From assembly GCF_003605735.1 (NCBI RefSeq), contig NZ_QXTJ01000023.1, positions 65,157 through 129,156 on the forward strand: a stretch of 64,000 nucleotides of DNA. The letters run 5' to 3'. This document shows, one piece after another, positions 1 to 8,537 of the stretch. A program made the position numbers and the translations under genes. The notes under the pieces were generated by a model. It was not told where the DNA came from and did not search any database. It was given only the letters and a program-made list of their open reading frames with translations. Source of the stretch: Pseudomonas sp. LS-2. Its GTDB lineage: Bacteria; Pseudomonadota; Gammaproteobacteria; Pseudomonadales; Pseudomonadaceae. The stretch's first letter is position 1. Every line of letters starts with the position of its first letter.

Positions 1-1
1 G

Positions 2-277
2 GCTGACGAGGCGCTGCGTATCGGTCTGGTCAATCGCACCTGGCCCGATCTGTCGTCATTGCTTGAGGGCGTCTTCGAAATCGCCCGTGAAATCGCGGCC
101 AAATCTCCCATCGCCATCAGCGGCAGCAAGCGCATGATCGGTTACATGCGTGATCACACTGTCGACGATGGTCTTGAATACGTTGCCACCTGGAACGCTG
201 CCATGTTGCAATCAGCAGACCTGAAGCTGGCGATGGTTGCTCACATGGGCAAACAGAAACCGGTTTTCGATAATTGA
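2..277 (+). CDS. Enoyl-CoA hydratase/isomerase (crotonase) family, C-terminal part
   Basis: The window opens inside this gene; the readable part is 91 residues ending in a TGA stop. It starts ADEALRIGLVNRTWPD, the segment typical of the crotonase fold after the second oxyanion-hole region, where family members read A.EAL.IGLVN. Then follows the C-terminal helical region with the usual 'A..I...sP.A...sK' pattern (AKSPIAISGSKRMI). Crotonases hydrate or isomerise acyl-CoA thioesters in the cytoplasm. The substrate cannot be told because the active-site Glu positions lie upstream of the window. An internal TTG at 59 is not the true start, since the reading frame continues to the window edge. Confidence 0.85.
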   Translation, partial: ADEALRIGLVNRTWPDLSSLLEGVFEIAREIAAKSPIAISGSKRMIGYMRDHTVDDGLEYVATWNAAMLQSADLKLAMVAHMGKQKPVFDN

Positions 278-369
278 CCGGCGAACCCGAATTCGCCGGC
301 ACCTGTTGCCGTTGAGCCTCGCGTGCAGAGCCTCGGGCGGCACAGGCCGTTGATGTGAGGAGTGCTTTG

Positions 370-1218
370 ATGACGCGCCCGAGGCGTTGGACCACCGCTG
401 TACTGGACACTCAGGCAGCAGGCGGGTGGGCCGTGGTCCACAGTGACCAGGGTTTTCTGCTGGACGGTAATGGTGTGATGTTCCCCCGCGAGTGGCTCAA
501 GCGTCAGGAGCTGCCGCTGATGAGCGAGCACGGGATCGGCCATTTCGACGGCGAGCCGGTGTACGTGCAGGTGCTCAGGCATCCGGTCGAGCTCGAAGGC
601 ACACAATGGCAGACCTTGCGTCAGTTCATGCTTGCCGACGACGCCGACACGTTCGCCAAGCTCGGTTACGCCGCGCAGATCAGCACCTGGGCCAGGGAGC
701 ATCGGTTCTGCGGCAGTTGCGGTCAGCCGATGCAGCAAGTACCGGGAGAGCGGGCGATGTATTGCAAGGACTGTGATTTGCGCGCCTACCCGCGTATCTC
801 ACCGAGCATGATCGTGCTGATTACCCGGGGCGACGAGGTGTTGCTGGCCCGCTCGCCGCGATTCGTGACCGGCGTCTACAGCACCCTGGCCGGGTTTGCC
901 GAGCCGGGCGAGTCTGCCGAGGATTGCGTGCGCCGCGAGGTCATGGAGGAAGTGCAGATCAAGGTGAAGAACATCCAGTACAAAGGCAGCCAGTGCTGGC
1001 CGTTCCCGCACTCGATGATGCTGGGCTTCCACGCCGAATACGAGAGTGGCGAGATCGTGCCACAGGCAGACGAGATCGAAGATGCGCAATGGTTCAGCAT
1101 TCACGACATGCCGCCGTTACCGGCCAGTCGTTCCATTGCGCGCTATCTCATCGACTCGTATCTGGCAAAGCGTATGGGCTTAGTTGAACCAGTGCTGCCA
1201 GGCCAGGCGGACGGTTAA
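370..1218 (+). CDS. nudC: NAD(H) pyrophosphatase / RNA deNADding enzyme, Nudix family
   Basis: A 282-residue NudC. The family hydrolyses NADH to NMNH and AMP and removes NAD caps from RNA 5' ends. Visible features in order are an N-terminal beta-rich domain, a four-cysteine zinc ribbon (CGSC ... CKDC, about residues 115-140), and a complete Nudix box GX5EX7REXXEE reading [20 protein letters not shown]. After that comes the SQxWPFPxS signature (here SQCWPFPHS), which separates NADH pyrophosphatases from other Nudix enzymes. The ATG at 370 is chosen because GAGGAG lies about 7 nt upstream; an in-frame GTG at 355 overlaps that site. The last 39 bases overlap the 3' end of the convergent permease gene. 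Confidence 0.93.
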   Translation: MTRPRRWTTAVLDTQAAGGWAVVHSDQGFLLDGNGVMFPREWLKRQELPLMSEHGIGHFDGEPVYVQVLRHPVELEGTQWQTLRQFMLADDADTFAKLGYAAQISTWAREHRFCGSCGQPMQQVPGERAMYCKDCDLRAYPRISPSMIVLITRGDEVLLARSPRFVTGVYSTLAGFAEPGESAEDCVRREVMEEVQIKVKNIQYKGSQCWPFPHSMMLGFHAEYESGEIVPQADEIEDAQWFSIHDMPPLPASRSIARYLIDSYLAKRMGLVEPVLPGQADG

Positions 1219-1953
1219 TCCCAGTACCACGGTGATGAACACAGGGCGGATGAATTTCGCGCCGCCCTGGATGGCCGTTCTGGCACCCAGGAATGCGCCC
1301 ACCATCAACGCCGAACCCATCGCCAGGCCAATCGCCCAGTCCACCGAGCCGTTGATCGCGAAGACCGTCAGCGCCGCGGCATTGCTGACGAAGTTCATGC
1401 TGCGCACCACGCCGCTGGCTTTCACCAGATCCACCGGGTACATCAGCAATGTGCTCACGGTCCAGAACGCGCCGGTGCCTGGCCCAGCCACGCCATCATA
1501 GAAACCCAGGCCGAATCCTTGAGTCGACTGCCATTTCGTCTTGATCGGTGCATCGCTGTCCAGGGGGGCTTTGGGCGTACCGCCAAACAGCAGGTACAGG
1601 CCGCAGCCGAAGACGATCACCGGGAGCATTTGATTGAGCAACTCGGCGGGCAGGTAGTGCGCAACGACCGCGCCGATCAACGCGCCGACGGCCGTGCCGA
1701 TCAGTGCGCGGGTCCACTGCCTTGGGTGAAACAGCTTGCGCCGGTAGAAGGTAAAGCCGGCGGTGGCCGAACCGAACGTCGAGCTGAGTTTATTGGTGCC
1801 CAGTACCAAGTGCGGCGGCAGACCGGCGGTGAGCAGGGCAGGGGTGGTCAACAGGCCGCCGCCACCGGCAATGGCATCGATGAAGCCGGCAACGAACGCG
1901 ACAACGGCAAGCACCAGCAACGTGGTGGGTTCTACGGAGAGTTCAAAAGGCAT
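1180..1953 (-). CDS. TSUP (TauE/SafE) family membrane permease
   Basis: A 257-residue integral membrane protein with about eight hydrophobic segments. The N-terminal motif [19 protein letters not shown] and LGTNKLSS are characteristic of the TauE/SafE/YfcA (4-toluenesulfonate/sulfite uptake permease) family. Members move sulfur-containing organic anions or sulfite across the inner membrane; the substrate here is unknown. The second half-repeat ([15 protein letters not shown]) is also visible, as expected for this internally duplicated fold. The ATG at 1953 has only a weak ribosome-binding site. Its 3' end overlaps the nudC 3' end on the opposite strand, so no terminator separates the two. Confidence 0.88.
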   Translation of the reverse strand: MPFELSVEPTTLLVLAVVAFVAGFIDAIAGGGGLLTTPALLTAGLPPHLVLGTNKLSSTFGSATAGFTFYRRKLFHPRQWTRALIGTAVGALIGAVVAHYLPAELLNQMLPVIVFGCGLYLLFGGTPKAPLDSDAPIKTKWQSTQGFGLGFYDGVAGPGTGAFWTVSTLLMYPVDLVKASGVVRSMNFVSNAAALTVFAINGSVDWAIGLAMGSALMVGAFLGARTAIQGGAKFIRPVFITVVLGLTVRLAWQHWFN

Positions 1954-2067
1954 GGAGGCAGGCTTACTTGGCAGATGGGCAGAAAGGCTGCCCGAAAGCC
2001 GGGATTCTACCTGTAAGCCGTGCCTTTTGGGCGCTGCTTTGCGGTTGATTCTGCAGACAACGGTGCC

Positions 2068-3207
2068 TCAAATATCCGAAACCGTTACCCAGCGCATTTC
2101 GTTCGCAGCCATCCGGATCGCGGTCGCCAGCCGCTCTATTTCCAGCGCTTCGGCGAAGTCCGGGCCATCGTTGCCGGTGCCCGCAAGCGCCTTGACCAGC
2201 GCCAGCACCTCCAGCGTCTTCAGCTCGTTGTAACCCAGTTGATGACCCGGCGCCGGGCAGAACGCCGCATACCCAAGCTGCGTCGGCCCCGCCAGAATCC
2301 GCTGGAACCCGTCACGCCCCGGTTCACCCGCGCGGTAAAGACGCAGTTCGTTCAAGCGTTCCTGATCGAACGCAAGGGTCCCCTGGGTGCCGCTGATCTC
2401 GAAGCTGAGGTGGTTTTTGTAGCCGTGCTTCAGCCAACTGCTGGCGAAGGTGCCGCGTGCGCCGTTGGCGAAGCGCAGCAAGGCGTAGGTCTGGTCGTCG
2501 ATGCCAATCGAACGCTGTTCATCGCTGCCCCGGGTCGCCGGCCGTTGCCCGTGAACGGTCTGGGAGTCGGCGCACACCGCTTCGACATCGCCCAACAGAT
2601 AGCGCGCCATCGCCAGCAGATGACTGCCCAGGTCGGCCAGCGCGCCACCGGCATGGGCCTGTTCGCAACGCCACGACCACGGCGACTGCGGATCGCCCAT
2701 GAAGTCCTCGCTGAACTCGCCCTGGAAACTGACGATCTGCCCCAGTTCGCCACTGTCGATCATCTGCTTCGCTAGCCCGATCATCGGGTTGTGCTGATAG
2801 TTGTAGCCGACCCGCGTCACCGCGCCAGAGGCTTTGGCTGCACGCTGCATCTCCCGGGCCTGCTCAAGGCTGACGGCCAGTGGTTTTTCGCAGTACACCG
2901 CCTTGCCCGCCTCAAGTGCCGCCATTGCCATGGGGAAGTGCAGGTGATTGGGCGTGGTGATCGCCACCAGCTGCACGGCCGGATCATTGATCAGTTGTTC
3001 CCAGTTGCTGTGGCTGTGATCGAATCCCCAGGCGCGGGCGCACTGTTCAGCGCGTTCAGCGTCGGCGTCGGCCAATGCGGCAAGTTTGAGGTTGAAGGGA
3101 AGCTCGAACGTGGTACGGGCGTTGTGGAAGGCCAGGGCGTGGGCCCGACCCATGAAGCCAGTGCCGATAAGGCCGACACCCAGATCCGGAAGCGAAGAGT
3201 CGCGCAT
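2068..3207 (-). CDS. Gfo/Idh/MocA family NAD(P)-dependent oxidoreductase
   Basis: A 379-residue cytoplasmic dehydrogenase. An N-terminal Rossmann fold shows GVGLIGTGFMGRAHA (residues about 10-24), and the family signature EKP (AVYCEKPLA, about residue 100) is present, carrying the Lys used in substrate and cofactor handling. The C-terminal domain is alpha/beta with the conserved GG.L.DLGSH segment (GGALADLGSH). Family members oxidise sugars, inositols or similar polyols; nothing nearby names the substrate. The start ATG at 3207 follows an AAGGAC ribosome-binding site. It is transcribed alone, with a REP element between it and the SDR gene upstream in the same orientation. Confidence 0.88.
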   Translation of the reverse strand: MRDSSLPDLGVGLIGTGFMGRAHALAFHNARTTFELPFNLKLAALADADAERAEQCARAWGFDHSHSNWEQLINDPAVQLVAITTPNHLHFPMAMAALEAGKAVYCEKPLAVSLEQAREMQRAAKASGAVTRVGYNYQHNPMIGLAKQMIDSGELGQIVSFQGEFSEDFMGDPQSPWSWRCEQAHAGGALADLGSHLLAMARYLLGDVEAVCADSQTVHGQRPATRGSDEQRSIGIDDQTYALLRFANGARGTFASSWLKHGYKNHLSFEISGTQGTLAFDQERLNELRLYRAGEPGRDGFQRILAGPTQLGYAAFCPAPGHQLGYNELKTLEVLALVKALAGTGNDGPDFAEALEIERLATAIRMAANEMRWVTVSDI

Positions 3208-3330
3208 GACAGCGTCCTTGGAGGTTGTTGTTATGCGGAAAATGTATTCTTTGAGTGCACAGGATGGAATCTTTATTCCATCAGATAAGCCTCAGATTCG
3301 CCTCAGCCGAGTGAAGTCTTGTGGCAGTTC

Positions 3331-3430
3331 TGTAGCAGTCCGGCCGGGCGGCGTTCGGCTTGCCGGCGGTGACATCATTGAAATCGCCACCGCCGGCAAA
3401 CGGAACGCGGCCCGGCCGGACTGCTACAGG
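3331..3430. repeat. REP/BIME element, GCCGGC type
   Basis: A 100-bp inverted repeat running from TGTAGCAGTCCGGCCG to CGGCCGGACTGCTACAGG, with inner arms CTTGCCGGCGGT and ACCGCCGGCAA. The same family recurs near 22.7, 38.4-38.7, 51.5, 57.9 and 61.0 kb. It sits downstream of the SDR gene and upstream of the Gfo/Idh/MocA gene, where it may also stabilise transcript ends. Confidence 0.85.
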
Positions 3431-3458
3431 TTCAGTGCGGGCGCGGTGCTGCGCTGTG

Positions 3459-4226
3459 TCAGGAGAGAAAACCGCCATCCACATTCAGCGCCACACCCGT
3501 GGTGTAACTCGATGCATCGCTGGCCAGGTACAGGACTGTCCCGGCCATCTCGCTGGGCGCTGCGACGCGGTTGAGCGGGATCTGCAGCAGCGCCGTGTTG
3601 AGGATCTTCTCGTTACTCACCAGCGCCGAGGCGAATTTGGTGTCGGTCAAGCCTGGCAGCAGGGCGTTGCAGCGAATGCCGAACTGCGCGCATTCCTTGG
3701 CGAAGACCTTGGTCATGTTGATCACCGCCGCCTTGGTCACCGAGTAAATGCCCTGGAAGACGCCTGGCGAAACCCCGTTGATCGACGCCACGTTGATGAT
3801 GCTGCCGCCGCCGTGTTCGCGCATCAGCTTCCCGGCTTCCACCGACATGAAGAAGTAGCCGCGGATGTTGACGTCGACGGTCTTCTGGAACGCCCCGAGG
3901 TCGGTGTCTAGCACGTTGCAGAATTGCGGGTTGGTGGCGGCGTTGTTCACCAGAATATCCAGCCGGCCGAACGTTTCGCGAATGTGCGCGAACACGCTGG
4001 TGATCTGTTCCATTTCGCCGATGTGACAGGCAATTGCCGTGGCCTTGCCGCCGTCGGCGATGATCGCGTCGGCGACCTGCTGGCAACCTTCAATCTTGCG
4101 GCTGGAGACAATGACGTGGGCGCCTTGCTGGGCCAGCAGTTTGGCGATGGCCTCGCCGATGCCCCGGCTGGCGCCGGATACGAAGGCGATCTTGCCGTCG
4201 AGGTCGAACAGTTGGGTCTTGGACAT
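3459..4226 (-). CDS. Short-chain dehydrogenase/reductase (SDR) family
   Basis: A 255-residue classical SDR. The cofactor motif is SGASRGIGEAIA (TGxxxGxG variant), the structural motif is NNAA, and the catalytic tetrad elements are N (VNIRG), S (VASINGVS) and YSVTK. The C-terminal DGG ending is typical. Start ATG 4226 is preferred over an in-frame start 24 nt upstream because AAGGAAG lies at the right distance. The gene follows the phosphotransferase gene by 58 nt on the same strand and is probably co-transcribed. The residue pattern resembles 3-oxoacyl-ACP/CoA-type SDRs linked with acyl-CoA metabolism, but the substrate is unproven. Confidence 0.9.
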   Translation of the reverse strand: MSKTQLFDLDGKIAFVSGASRGIGEAIAKLLAQQGAHVIVSSRKIEGCQQVADAIIADGGKATAIACHIGEMEQITSVFAHIRETFGRLDILVNNAATNPQFCNVLDTDLGAFQKTVDVNIRGYFFMSVEAGKLMREHGGGSIINVASINGVSPGVFQGIYSVTKAAVINMTKVFAKECAQFGIRCNALLPGLTDTKFASALVSNEKILNTALLQIPLNRVAAPSEMAGTVLYLASDASSYTTGVALNVDGGFLS

Positions 4227-4284
4227 GTTGTCTTCCTTATCGTGTCGCAATCGGAGTACGTGCTCGCAAGCGGTAAACGTTGAC

Positions 4285-5352
4285 TCAAAGGCTGGAGCGG
4301 TCGATGACCTGCAACGCCATGTGCTCCAGCAGTTTGTTCATGTGAATGAACTGGGCGAAGCGTTTATCCTGGGTCTGGCCGTGGAAGAAGCGGTAGTAGA
4401 TCTGTTGCACGATCCCCGCAAGGCGGAACAGGCCGTAGGTGTAGTAAAAGTCGAAGTTGTCGATACGGATGCCGGAGCGTTCGGCGTAGTAGGCCACGAA
4501 CTGTTCGCGGGTCAGCATCCCCGGCGCATGACTGGGCTGGCGACGCATCAGTTGCACCGGCGCCGGGTCGTCGGCCTGAATCCAGTAAGCAAGACTGTTG
4601 CCCAAGTCCATCAGTGGATCGCCGAGGGTGGTCAATTCCCAGTCCAGCACGCCGATGATCTGCATCGGGTTGTCCGGGTCGAGAATCACGTTGTCGAAGC
4701 GGTAGTCGTTGTGCACGAGGCTCGATTGCGGAGGGTCGCCGGGCTTTTTCTCGTCCAGCCAACGCGCGACGTTCTCCCAGCTTGGCGCGTCCGGCGTGCG
4801 GGCCTTGTCATAACGCTCGGTCCAGCCGCGAATCTGGCGCTCGACGTACCCCTGAGGCTTGCCGAGATCGCCCAGTCCGCAAGCGGTGTAATCCACCTGA
4901 TGCAGGTCTACCAGCTTGTCGATGAAGCTTTTGCACAGCGCCTCGGTCTGCACGGCGTCGAAGTTCATTTCAGCCGGCAGTTCGGAGCGCAGGATGATGC
5001 CCTTGACCCGCTCCATGACGTAGAACTCGGCACCGATCACCGATTCATCGGTGCAGTGAACGTAAGCCTTGGGGCAATACGGGAAGGCGTCCTTGAGCTG
5101 ATTGAGGATGCGGAATTCGCGGCCCATGTCGTGGGCGCTTTTGGCCTTGTGGCCGAATGGCGGGCGCCGTAATACGAATTCCTGCTCGGGGTACTTCAAC
5201 AGGTAGGTCAGGTTGGACGCGCCACCGGGAAACTGGCTGATCTGCGCGGTGCCACTCAGGCCTGGAATCTGGGCCTTGAGGTAGGGATCGATCAACGCAG
5301 CGTCGAGTTCTTCGCCGGATCGAACCTGGGTGGACTGGTCGGTTAGCGCCAT
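4285..5352 (-). CDS. APH-like phosphotransferase family protein (ACAD10 N-domain type)
   Basis: A 355-residue aminoglycoside-phosphotransferase-fold protein. It shows a glycine-rich nucleotide loop (FPGGASNLTY), a lysine-type ATP-binding strand (FVLRRPP), the Brenner motif HNDYRFDNVI with catalytic Asp, and the metal-binding DWE (GVLDWELTTLGDP). The whole pattern matches the subgroup related to the kinase domain of ACAD10/11, usually found beside acyl-CoA dehydrogenases and SDRs in Pseudomonas. In animals these kinases act on 4-hydroxyacyl-CoA, so a role in hydroxy fatty acid catabolism is plausible but inferred. It is the first gene of a likely two-gene unit with the SDR. Confidence 0.88.
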   Translation of the reverse strand: MALTDQSTQVRSGEELDAALIDPYLKAQIPGLSGTAQISQFPGGASNLTYLLKYPEQEFVLRRPPFGHKAKSAHDMGREFRILNQLKDAFPYCPKAYVHCTDESVIGAEFYVMERVKGIILRSELPAEMNFDAVQTEALCKSFIDKLVDLHQVDYTACGLGDLGKPQGYVERQIRGWTERYDKARTPDAPSWENVARWLDEKKPGDPPQSSLVHNDYRFDNVILDPDNPMQIIGVLDWELTTLGDPLMDLGNSLAYWIQADDPAPVQLMRRQPSHAPGMLTREQFVAYYAERSGIRIDNFDFYYTYGLFRLAGIVQQIYYRFFHGQTQDKRFAQFIHMNKLLEHMALQVIDRSSL

Positions 5353-5502
5353 GCTTATCCCTGCTGTTTATTTTGGAGTGTCAGGATCATTGACTAATCT
5401 AATGCGCCGCCGACTCCCCGAACAAGCGCTGCAGGGCTTTATTGGCGAGCGTGTTACAGGTCGATCAGCGGTCCTGATCCGTGCGTTCGACAAACTCTGG
5501 AG

Positions 5503-5540
5503 CAAAAAAAACCGAAGCCGCGGGACTTCGGTTTTTTTGA
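5503..5540 (-). terminator. Rho-independent terminator, probably bidirectional
   Basis: Stem AACCGAAG / CTTCGGTT around a CCGCGGGA loop, flanked by an A-run on one side and a T-run on the other. It works for the minus-strand SCP2 operon, whose last gene ends at 5593, and could stop plus-strand readthrough. Confidence 0.9.
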
Positions 5541-5592
5541 CGAAAGCGCTTTCTGATGCAAGCGCGCTCCCGCCCAACTGGTTCTCGTGATC

Positions 5593-5907
5593 TTACGACG
5601 GGAACAGGTCGCTCAGCTTCATTGCCAGCATCATGTCGCCTTCAGCGCGCAGTTTGCCGCCCATGAAGGCCTGCATGCCGTCGGTTTCGCCGCTGACGAT
5701 GCCTTCCAGGGTTTCGCCGTCCATCACCAGTGTCACCTGGGCGTCCGGGTTCTCGCCTTCCTGCAGTTCGCAGGTCTTGTCCTTGACGATCAGCGAAAAG
5801 TTTTTGGTTTCATCGATACGGAAACCGAAGACCAGGTCCAGGCCCGCAGCGGCTTCTGGGTTGAACTTGGCTTTCATCGCTTGTACGGCATCGGCTACGG
5901 AGGTCAT
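5593..5907 (-). CDS. SCP2 sterol-binding domain protein
   Basis: A 104-residue single-domain protein. It has the SCP2 pattern: a beta-sheet with GLDLVFGFRI, then NFSLIVKDKTCELQEG, PDAQVTLVMDGETLEGIVSG and the helical close GKLRAEGDMMLAMKLSDLF. This fold carries fatty acids, acyl-CoAs or sterol-like lipids in a hydrophobic tunnel. It lies 57 nt downstream of the histidine phosphatase gene in the same direction and ends before a strong terminator. Together with the phosphatase, phosphotransferase and SDR it forms a group often seen in pseudomonads near acyl-CoA catabolism genes. Confidence 0.88.
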   Translation of the reverse strand: MTSVADAVQAMKAKFNPEAAAGLDLVFGFRIDETKNFSLIVKDKTCELQEGENPDAQVTLVMDGETLEGIVSGETDGMQAFMGGKLRAEGDMMLAMKLSDLFPS

Positions 5908-5964
5908 GGTGTCTTCCTTTTATATGAGTGATTGCAGGCACCTTGCGGGTGCGTTTGGCCGGGC

Positions 5965-6675
5965 TCAGCGGTAAGTGATGAGCTCCGGCGCCTTCATCAG
6001 TTGCAGATGCGCATGACTGTTGAAGGAAGCCAGTGACACCTCGCGGCCCCGAAACTTCAGTTGGTTGAGCGAGGTGTTGACGATTTGCCAGTTGAGTTCG
6101 AATGCCTGATTGGCCGGCATCCGGGTGATCAGGTGCAGCAGGGCCGTGATCGTGCCGCCGGAGGTGAATACGGCGATGCGGTCGCTGGGGCCGGCGCTGT
6201 CCAGAATGCGGTCCAGCCCGGCCTGTACCTGAGCGACGAACGCCAGCCAGCTTTGCAGGGCAGGGGTGTCGTGTTCGCCGCCGAGCCAGCGACCGATGAT
6301 CAGGGCGAACAGACGCTGAAATTCGGCACGGTTGTGGGCCGCGTTGCGCATGACTTCGAGCGCTTCGGGCTCGTCCGGCAACATGGCCGGGAGGAGGGCG
6401 CGAATCACCGCTTCGGCGTCGAACTCGTTGAAGGCGTGATCGGTTTCCAGGTTGGGTGTCTTGAGGCCGGCGGCGTCGAGGCAGGCCATGGCGGTTTCGG
6501 CGGTATGGCGCTGGCGAAACAGACTGCCGGACAGGCACCGGTCGAAGGTCAGCCCCAACTGCGCCAGATGCGCGCCGAGCACTTCGGCCTGGCGATAACC
6601 GGTCGGCGACAGCACGTCATAGTCGTCTGCACCAAAGGAGGCCTGGCCATGTCTTATCAGATAGATGCTGCCCAC
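5965..6675 (-). CDS. Histidine phosphatase superfamily protein (phosphoglycerate mutase-like)
   Basis: A 236-residue protein with the catalytic LIRHGQAS motif at residues 6-13, where His is the phospho-acceptor. A second conserved His follows later in an FTSGGT context, where this superfamily usually has SHG or SGG. Translation most likely begins at a GTG (6675) reading GTG GGC AGC ATC, with a GGGAAG-like site upstream. Members dephosphorylate sugars, nucleotides or phosphoproteins; the substrate cannot be predicted. It heads the transcription unit containing the SCP2 protein. Confidence 0.87.
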   Translation of the reverse strand: MGSIYLIRHGQASFGADDYDVLSPTGYRQAEVLGAHLAQLGLTFDRCLSGSLFRQRHTAETAMACLDAAGLKTPNLETDHAFNEFDAEAVIRALLPAMLPDEPEALEVMRNAAHNRAEFQRLFALIIGRWLGGEHDTPALQSWLAFVAQVQAGLDRILDSAGPSDRIAVFTSGGTITALLHLITRMPANQAFELNWQIVNTSLNQLKFRGREVSLASFNSHAHLQLMKAPELITYR

Positions 6676-6882
6676 GTCCGCGTCTTCCCGGCACGCTGAA
6701 AGTGATGCGAGGTTATGAGCAGCGCGCCGGGTCTGTCAATGAAAAAACATACGCTTGTTTGAATTGTGCGAATGTCGGGATCTTTGACGGTCGTGTGGCT
6801 GGCTCGGCGCAAGGTGCGTCGGTATGCTGGGTGCCATTCGCGATCCTGTACCGAGGATCTGCCGTGTAGGTAAGGAGTACTT

Positions 6883-7905
6883 GTGGAGTTCATTTTCGAT
6901 TACGCCAGCTTTCTGGCAAAGACGGTCACCGTGGTGATCGCCATCGTGGTGGTGCTGGTGGCCATCGCGTCGATGCGCGGCCGGGGTCGTCGCAGCGGTG
7001 GCGGTCAGTTGCATGTGACCAAGCTCAACGATTTCTACAAGGGCTTGCGCGACCGCCTTGAAGGCTCGTTGCTGGACAAGGCGCGGTTGAAGGCGCTGCG
7101 CAAGGCCCAGGCCAAAGACCTGAAAAAAGAGAAGAAGCAGCCGGACACCAAGCCGCGTGTCTACGTGCTGGATTTCGATGGTGACATCAAGGCCTCGGCC
7201 ACCGAGAACATGCGCCATGAGATCACCGCGCTGCTGACCCTGGCGACCGAAAAGGACGAAGTGGTCCTGCGTCTGGAAAGCGGCGGGGGCATGGTTCACA
7301 GCTATGGCCTGGCATCCTCGCAACTGGCGCGCATTCGTCAGGCGGGCATTCCGCTGACCATCTGCATCGACAAAGTCGCGGCCAGCGGTGGCTACATGAT
7401 GGCCTGCATCGGTAATCGCATCATCAGCGCACCCTTCGCGGTACTGGGCTCGATTGGCGTCGTGGCCCAGTTGCCCAACGTCAATCGCTTGCTGAAGAAG
7501 CACGACATCGACTTTGAAGTGCTGACCGCCGGTGAGTACAAGCGCACCCTGACCGTATTCGGCGAAAACACCGAAAAGGGCCGCGAGAAGTTTCAGCAGG
7601 ATCTGGACATTACCCACGAGCTGTTCAAGAACTTCGTCGCCAGTTATCGCCCGCAGTTGCAGATCGATGAAGTCGCGACCGGTGAGGTCTGGCTGGGCAT
7701 GGCCGCCAAGGACAAGCAATTGGTCGACGAACTGAAAACCAGCGACGAGTACCTGTCCGAAAAGGCCAGAACCGCCGAGGTATTCCATCTGCATTACGCC
7801 GAACGCAAGAGTCTGCAGGAGCGCGTAGGCCTGGCGGCCAGCGGTTCGGTTGACCGTCTGGTGACGGGCTGGTGGAGCCGGTTGATGCAGCAGCGTTTCT
7901 GGTAG
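6883..7905 (+). CDS. sohB: Inner-membrane peptidase SohB (S49 family)
   Basis: A 340-residue signal-peptide-peptidase-A-like serine protease. It has one N-terminal membrane anchor (residues about 13-30) and a basic linker. In the S49 core the nucleophile Ser168 lies in KVAASGGYMM and the general base Lys220 in AGEYKRTLT; their spacing of 52 residues equals the Ser178/Lys230 pair of E. coli SohB. The GTG start at 6883 is set by AAGGAG five nt upstream. The active site is expected to face the periplasm. It is followed by a strong bidirectional terminator. Confidence 0.93.
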   Translation: MEFIFDYASFLAKTVTVVIAIVVVLVAIASMRGRGRRSGGGQLHVTKLNDFYKGLRDRLEGSLLDKARLKALRKAQAKDLKKEKKQPDTKPRVYVLDFDGDIKASATENMRHEITALLTLATEKDEVVLRLESGGGMVHSYGLASSQLARIRQAGIPLTICIDKVAASGGYMMACIGNRIISAPFAVLGSIGVVAQLPNVNRLLKKHDIDFEVLTAGEYKRTLTVFGENTEKGREKFQQDLDITHELFKNFVASYRPQLQIDEVATGEVWLGMAAKDKQLVDELKTSDEYLSEKARTAEVFHLHYAERKSLQERVGLAASGSVDRLVTGWWSRLMQQRFW

Positions 7906-7983
7906 ACAGGATGAGCCTGCATGCCATGCCCTTGTAGACGCCCGGCCGGGCGGCTACATGAGAGTGGCGTACCAGCGATAAAC

Positions 7984-8019
7984 GAAAAGCCCCGGTTTCT
8001 CACGAAACCGGGGCTTTTT
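7984..8019. terminator. Bidirectional Rho-independent terminator
   Basis: A perfect stem AAGCCCCGGTTTC / GAAACCGGGGCTT with a TCAC loop, A-run before and T-run after. It lies between the converging sohB and cysI/DUF934 units and serves both. Confidence 0.93.
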
Positions 8020-8042
8020 GTTGCGCGTCGATCAGCGTCGAA

Positions 8043-8537
8043 TCAACGACGACGGAACAGCGGCAGTGGCTCGTCGGTGGCGGCCTGATAGGTCACCGAG
8101 AAATCTTTCAGGCTTTCCAGTGCTTCGTACGGGTCTTTGTCCGCACGGATCGCAAACGCGTCGAAACCACAGCGATGCAGGTAGAACAACTGGTCGCGCA
8201 GCACGTCACCAATGGCACGCAGCTCGCCCTTGAAGCCGTAACGATCACGCAGCAGGCGTGCGTTGGAGTAGCTGCGGCCGTCGGTGAACGCCGGGAAGTT
8301 CAGGGCAATGACCTGGAACTGATTGGCGTCATCACCGATTTCCTCGGCTTCTTCATCGCTGTCCAGCCACACACCCAGACCGCCGTCGCGGGCCTTGAGG
8401 GCGTGACCGTGCTCGCGCCACAGCGACAGCGGCACGATCAGGTCGTCGCAGTTGGAGAGGCTGTCGAACTCGGTGTCCTTGGGCAGCAGGTGCCAGGTCT
8501 CGTCGATGACTTCGTTGTTCTTAATGATTCGCTGCAT
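8043..8537 (-). CDS. DUF934 protein, sulfite-reductase partner
   Basis: A 164-residue protein recognised as DUF934 by its FPAFTDGRSYSNARLLR and GELRAIGDVLRDQL segments. In Pseudomonas this gene directly follows cysI (as PA1837 follows PA1838). It is thought to assist assimilatory sulfite or nitrite reduction, possibly in electron delivery; its biochemical function is not settled. Start ATG 8537 has AAGGAG just upstream and overlaps the last 17 nt of cysI, indicating coupled translation. It ends at a strong terminator shared with sohB. Confidence 0.92.
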   Translation of the reverse strand: MQRIIKNNEVIDETWHLLPKDTEFDSLSNCDDLIVPLSLWREHGHALKARDGGLGVWLDSDEEAEEIGDDANQFQVIALNFPAFTDGRSYSNARLLRDRYGFKGELRAIGDVLRDQLFYLHRCGFDAFAIRADKDPYEALESLKDFSVTYQAATDEPLPLFRRR

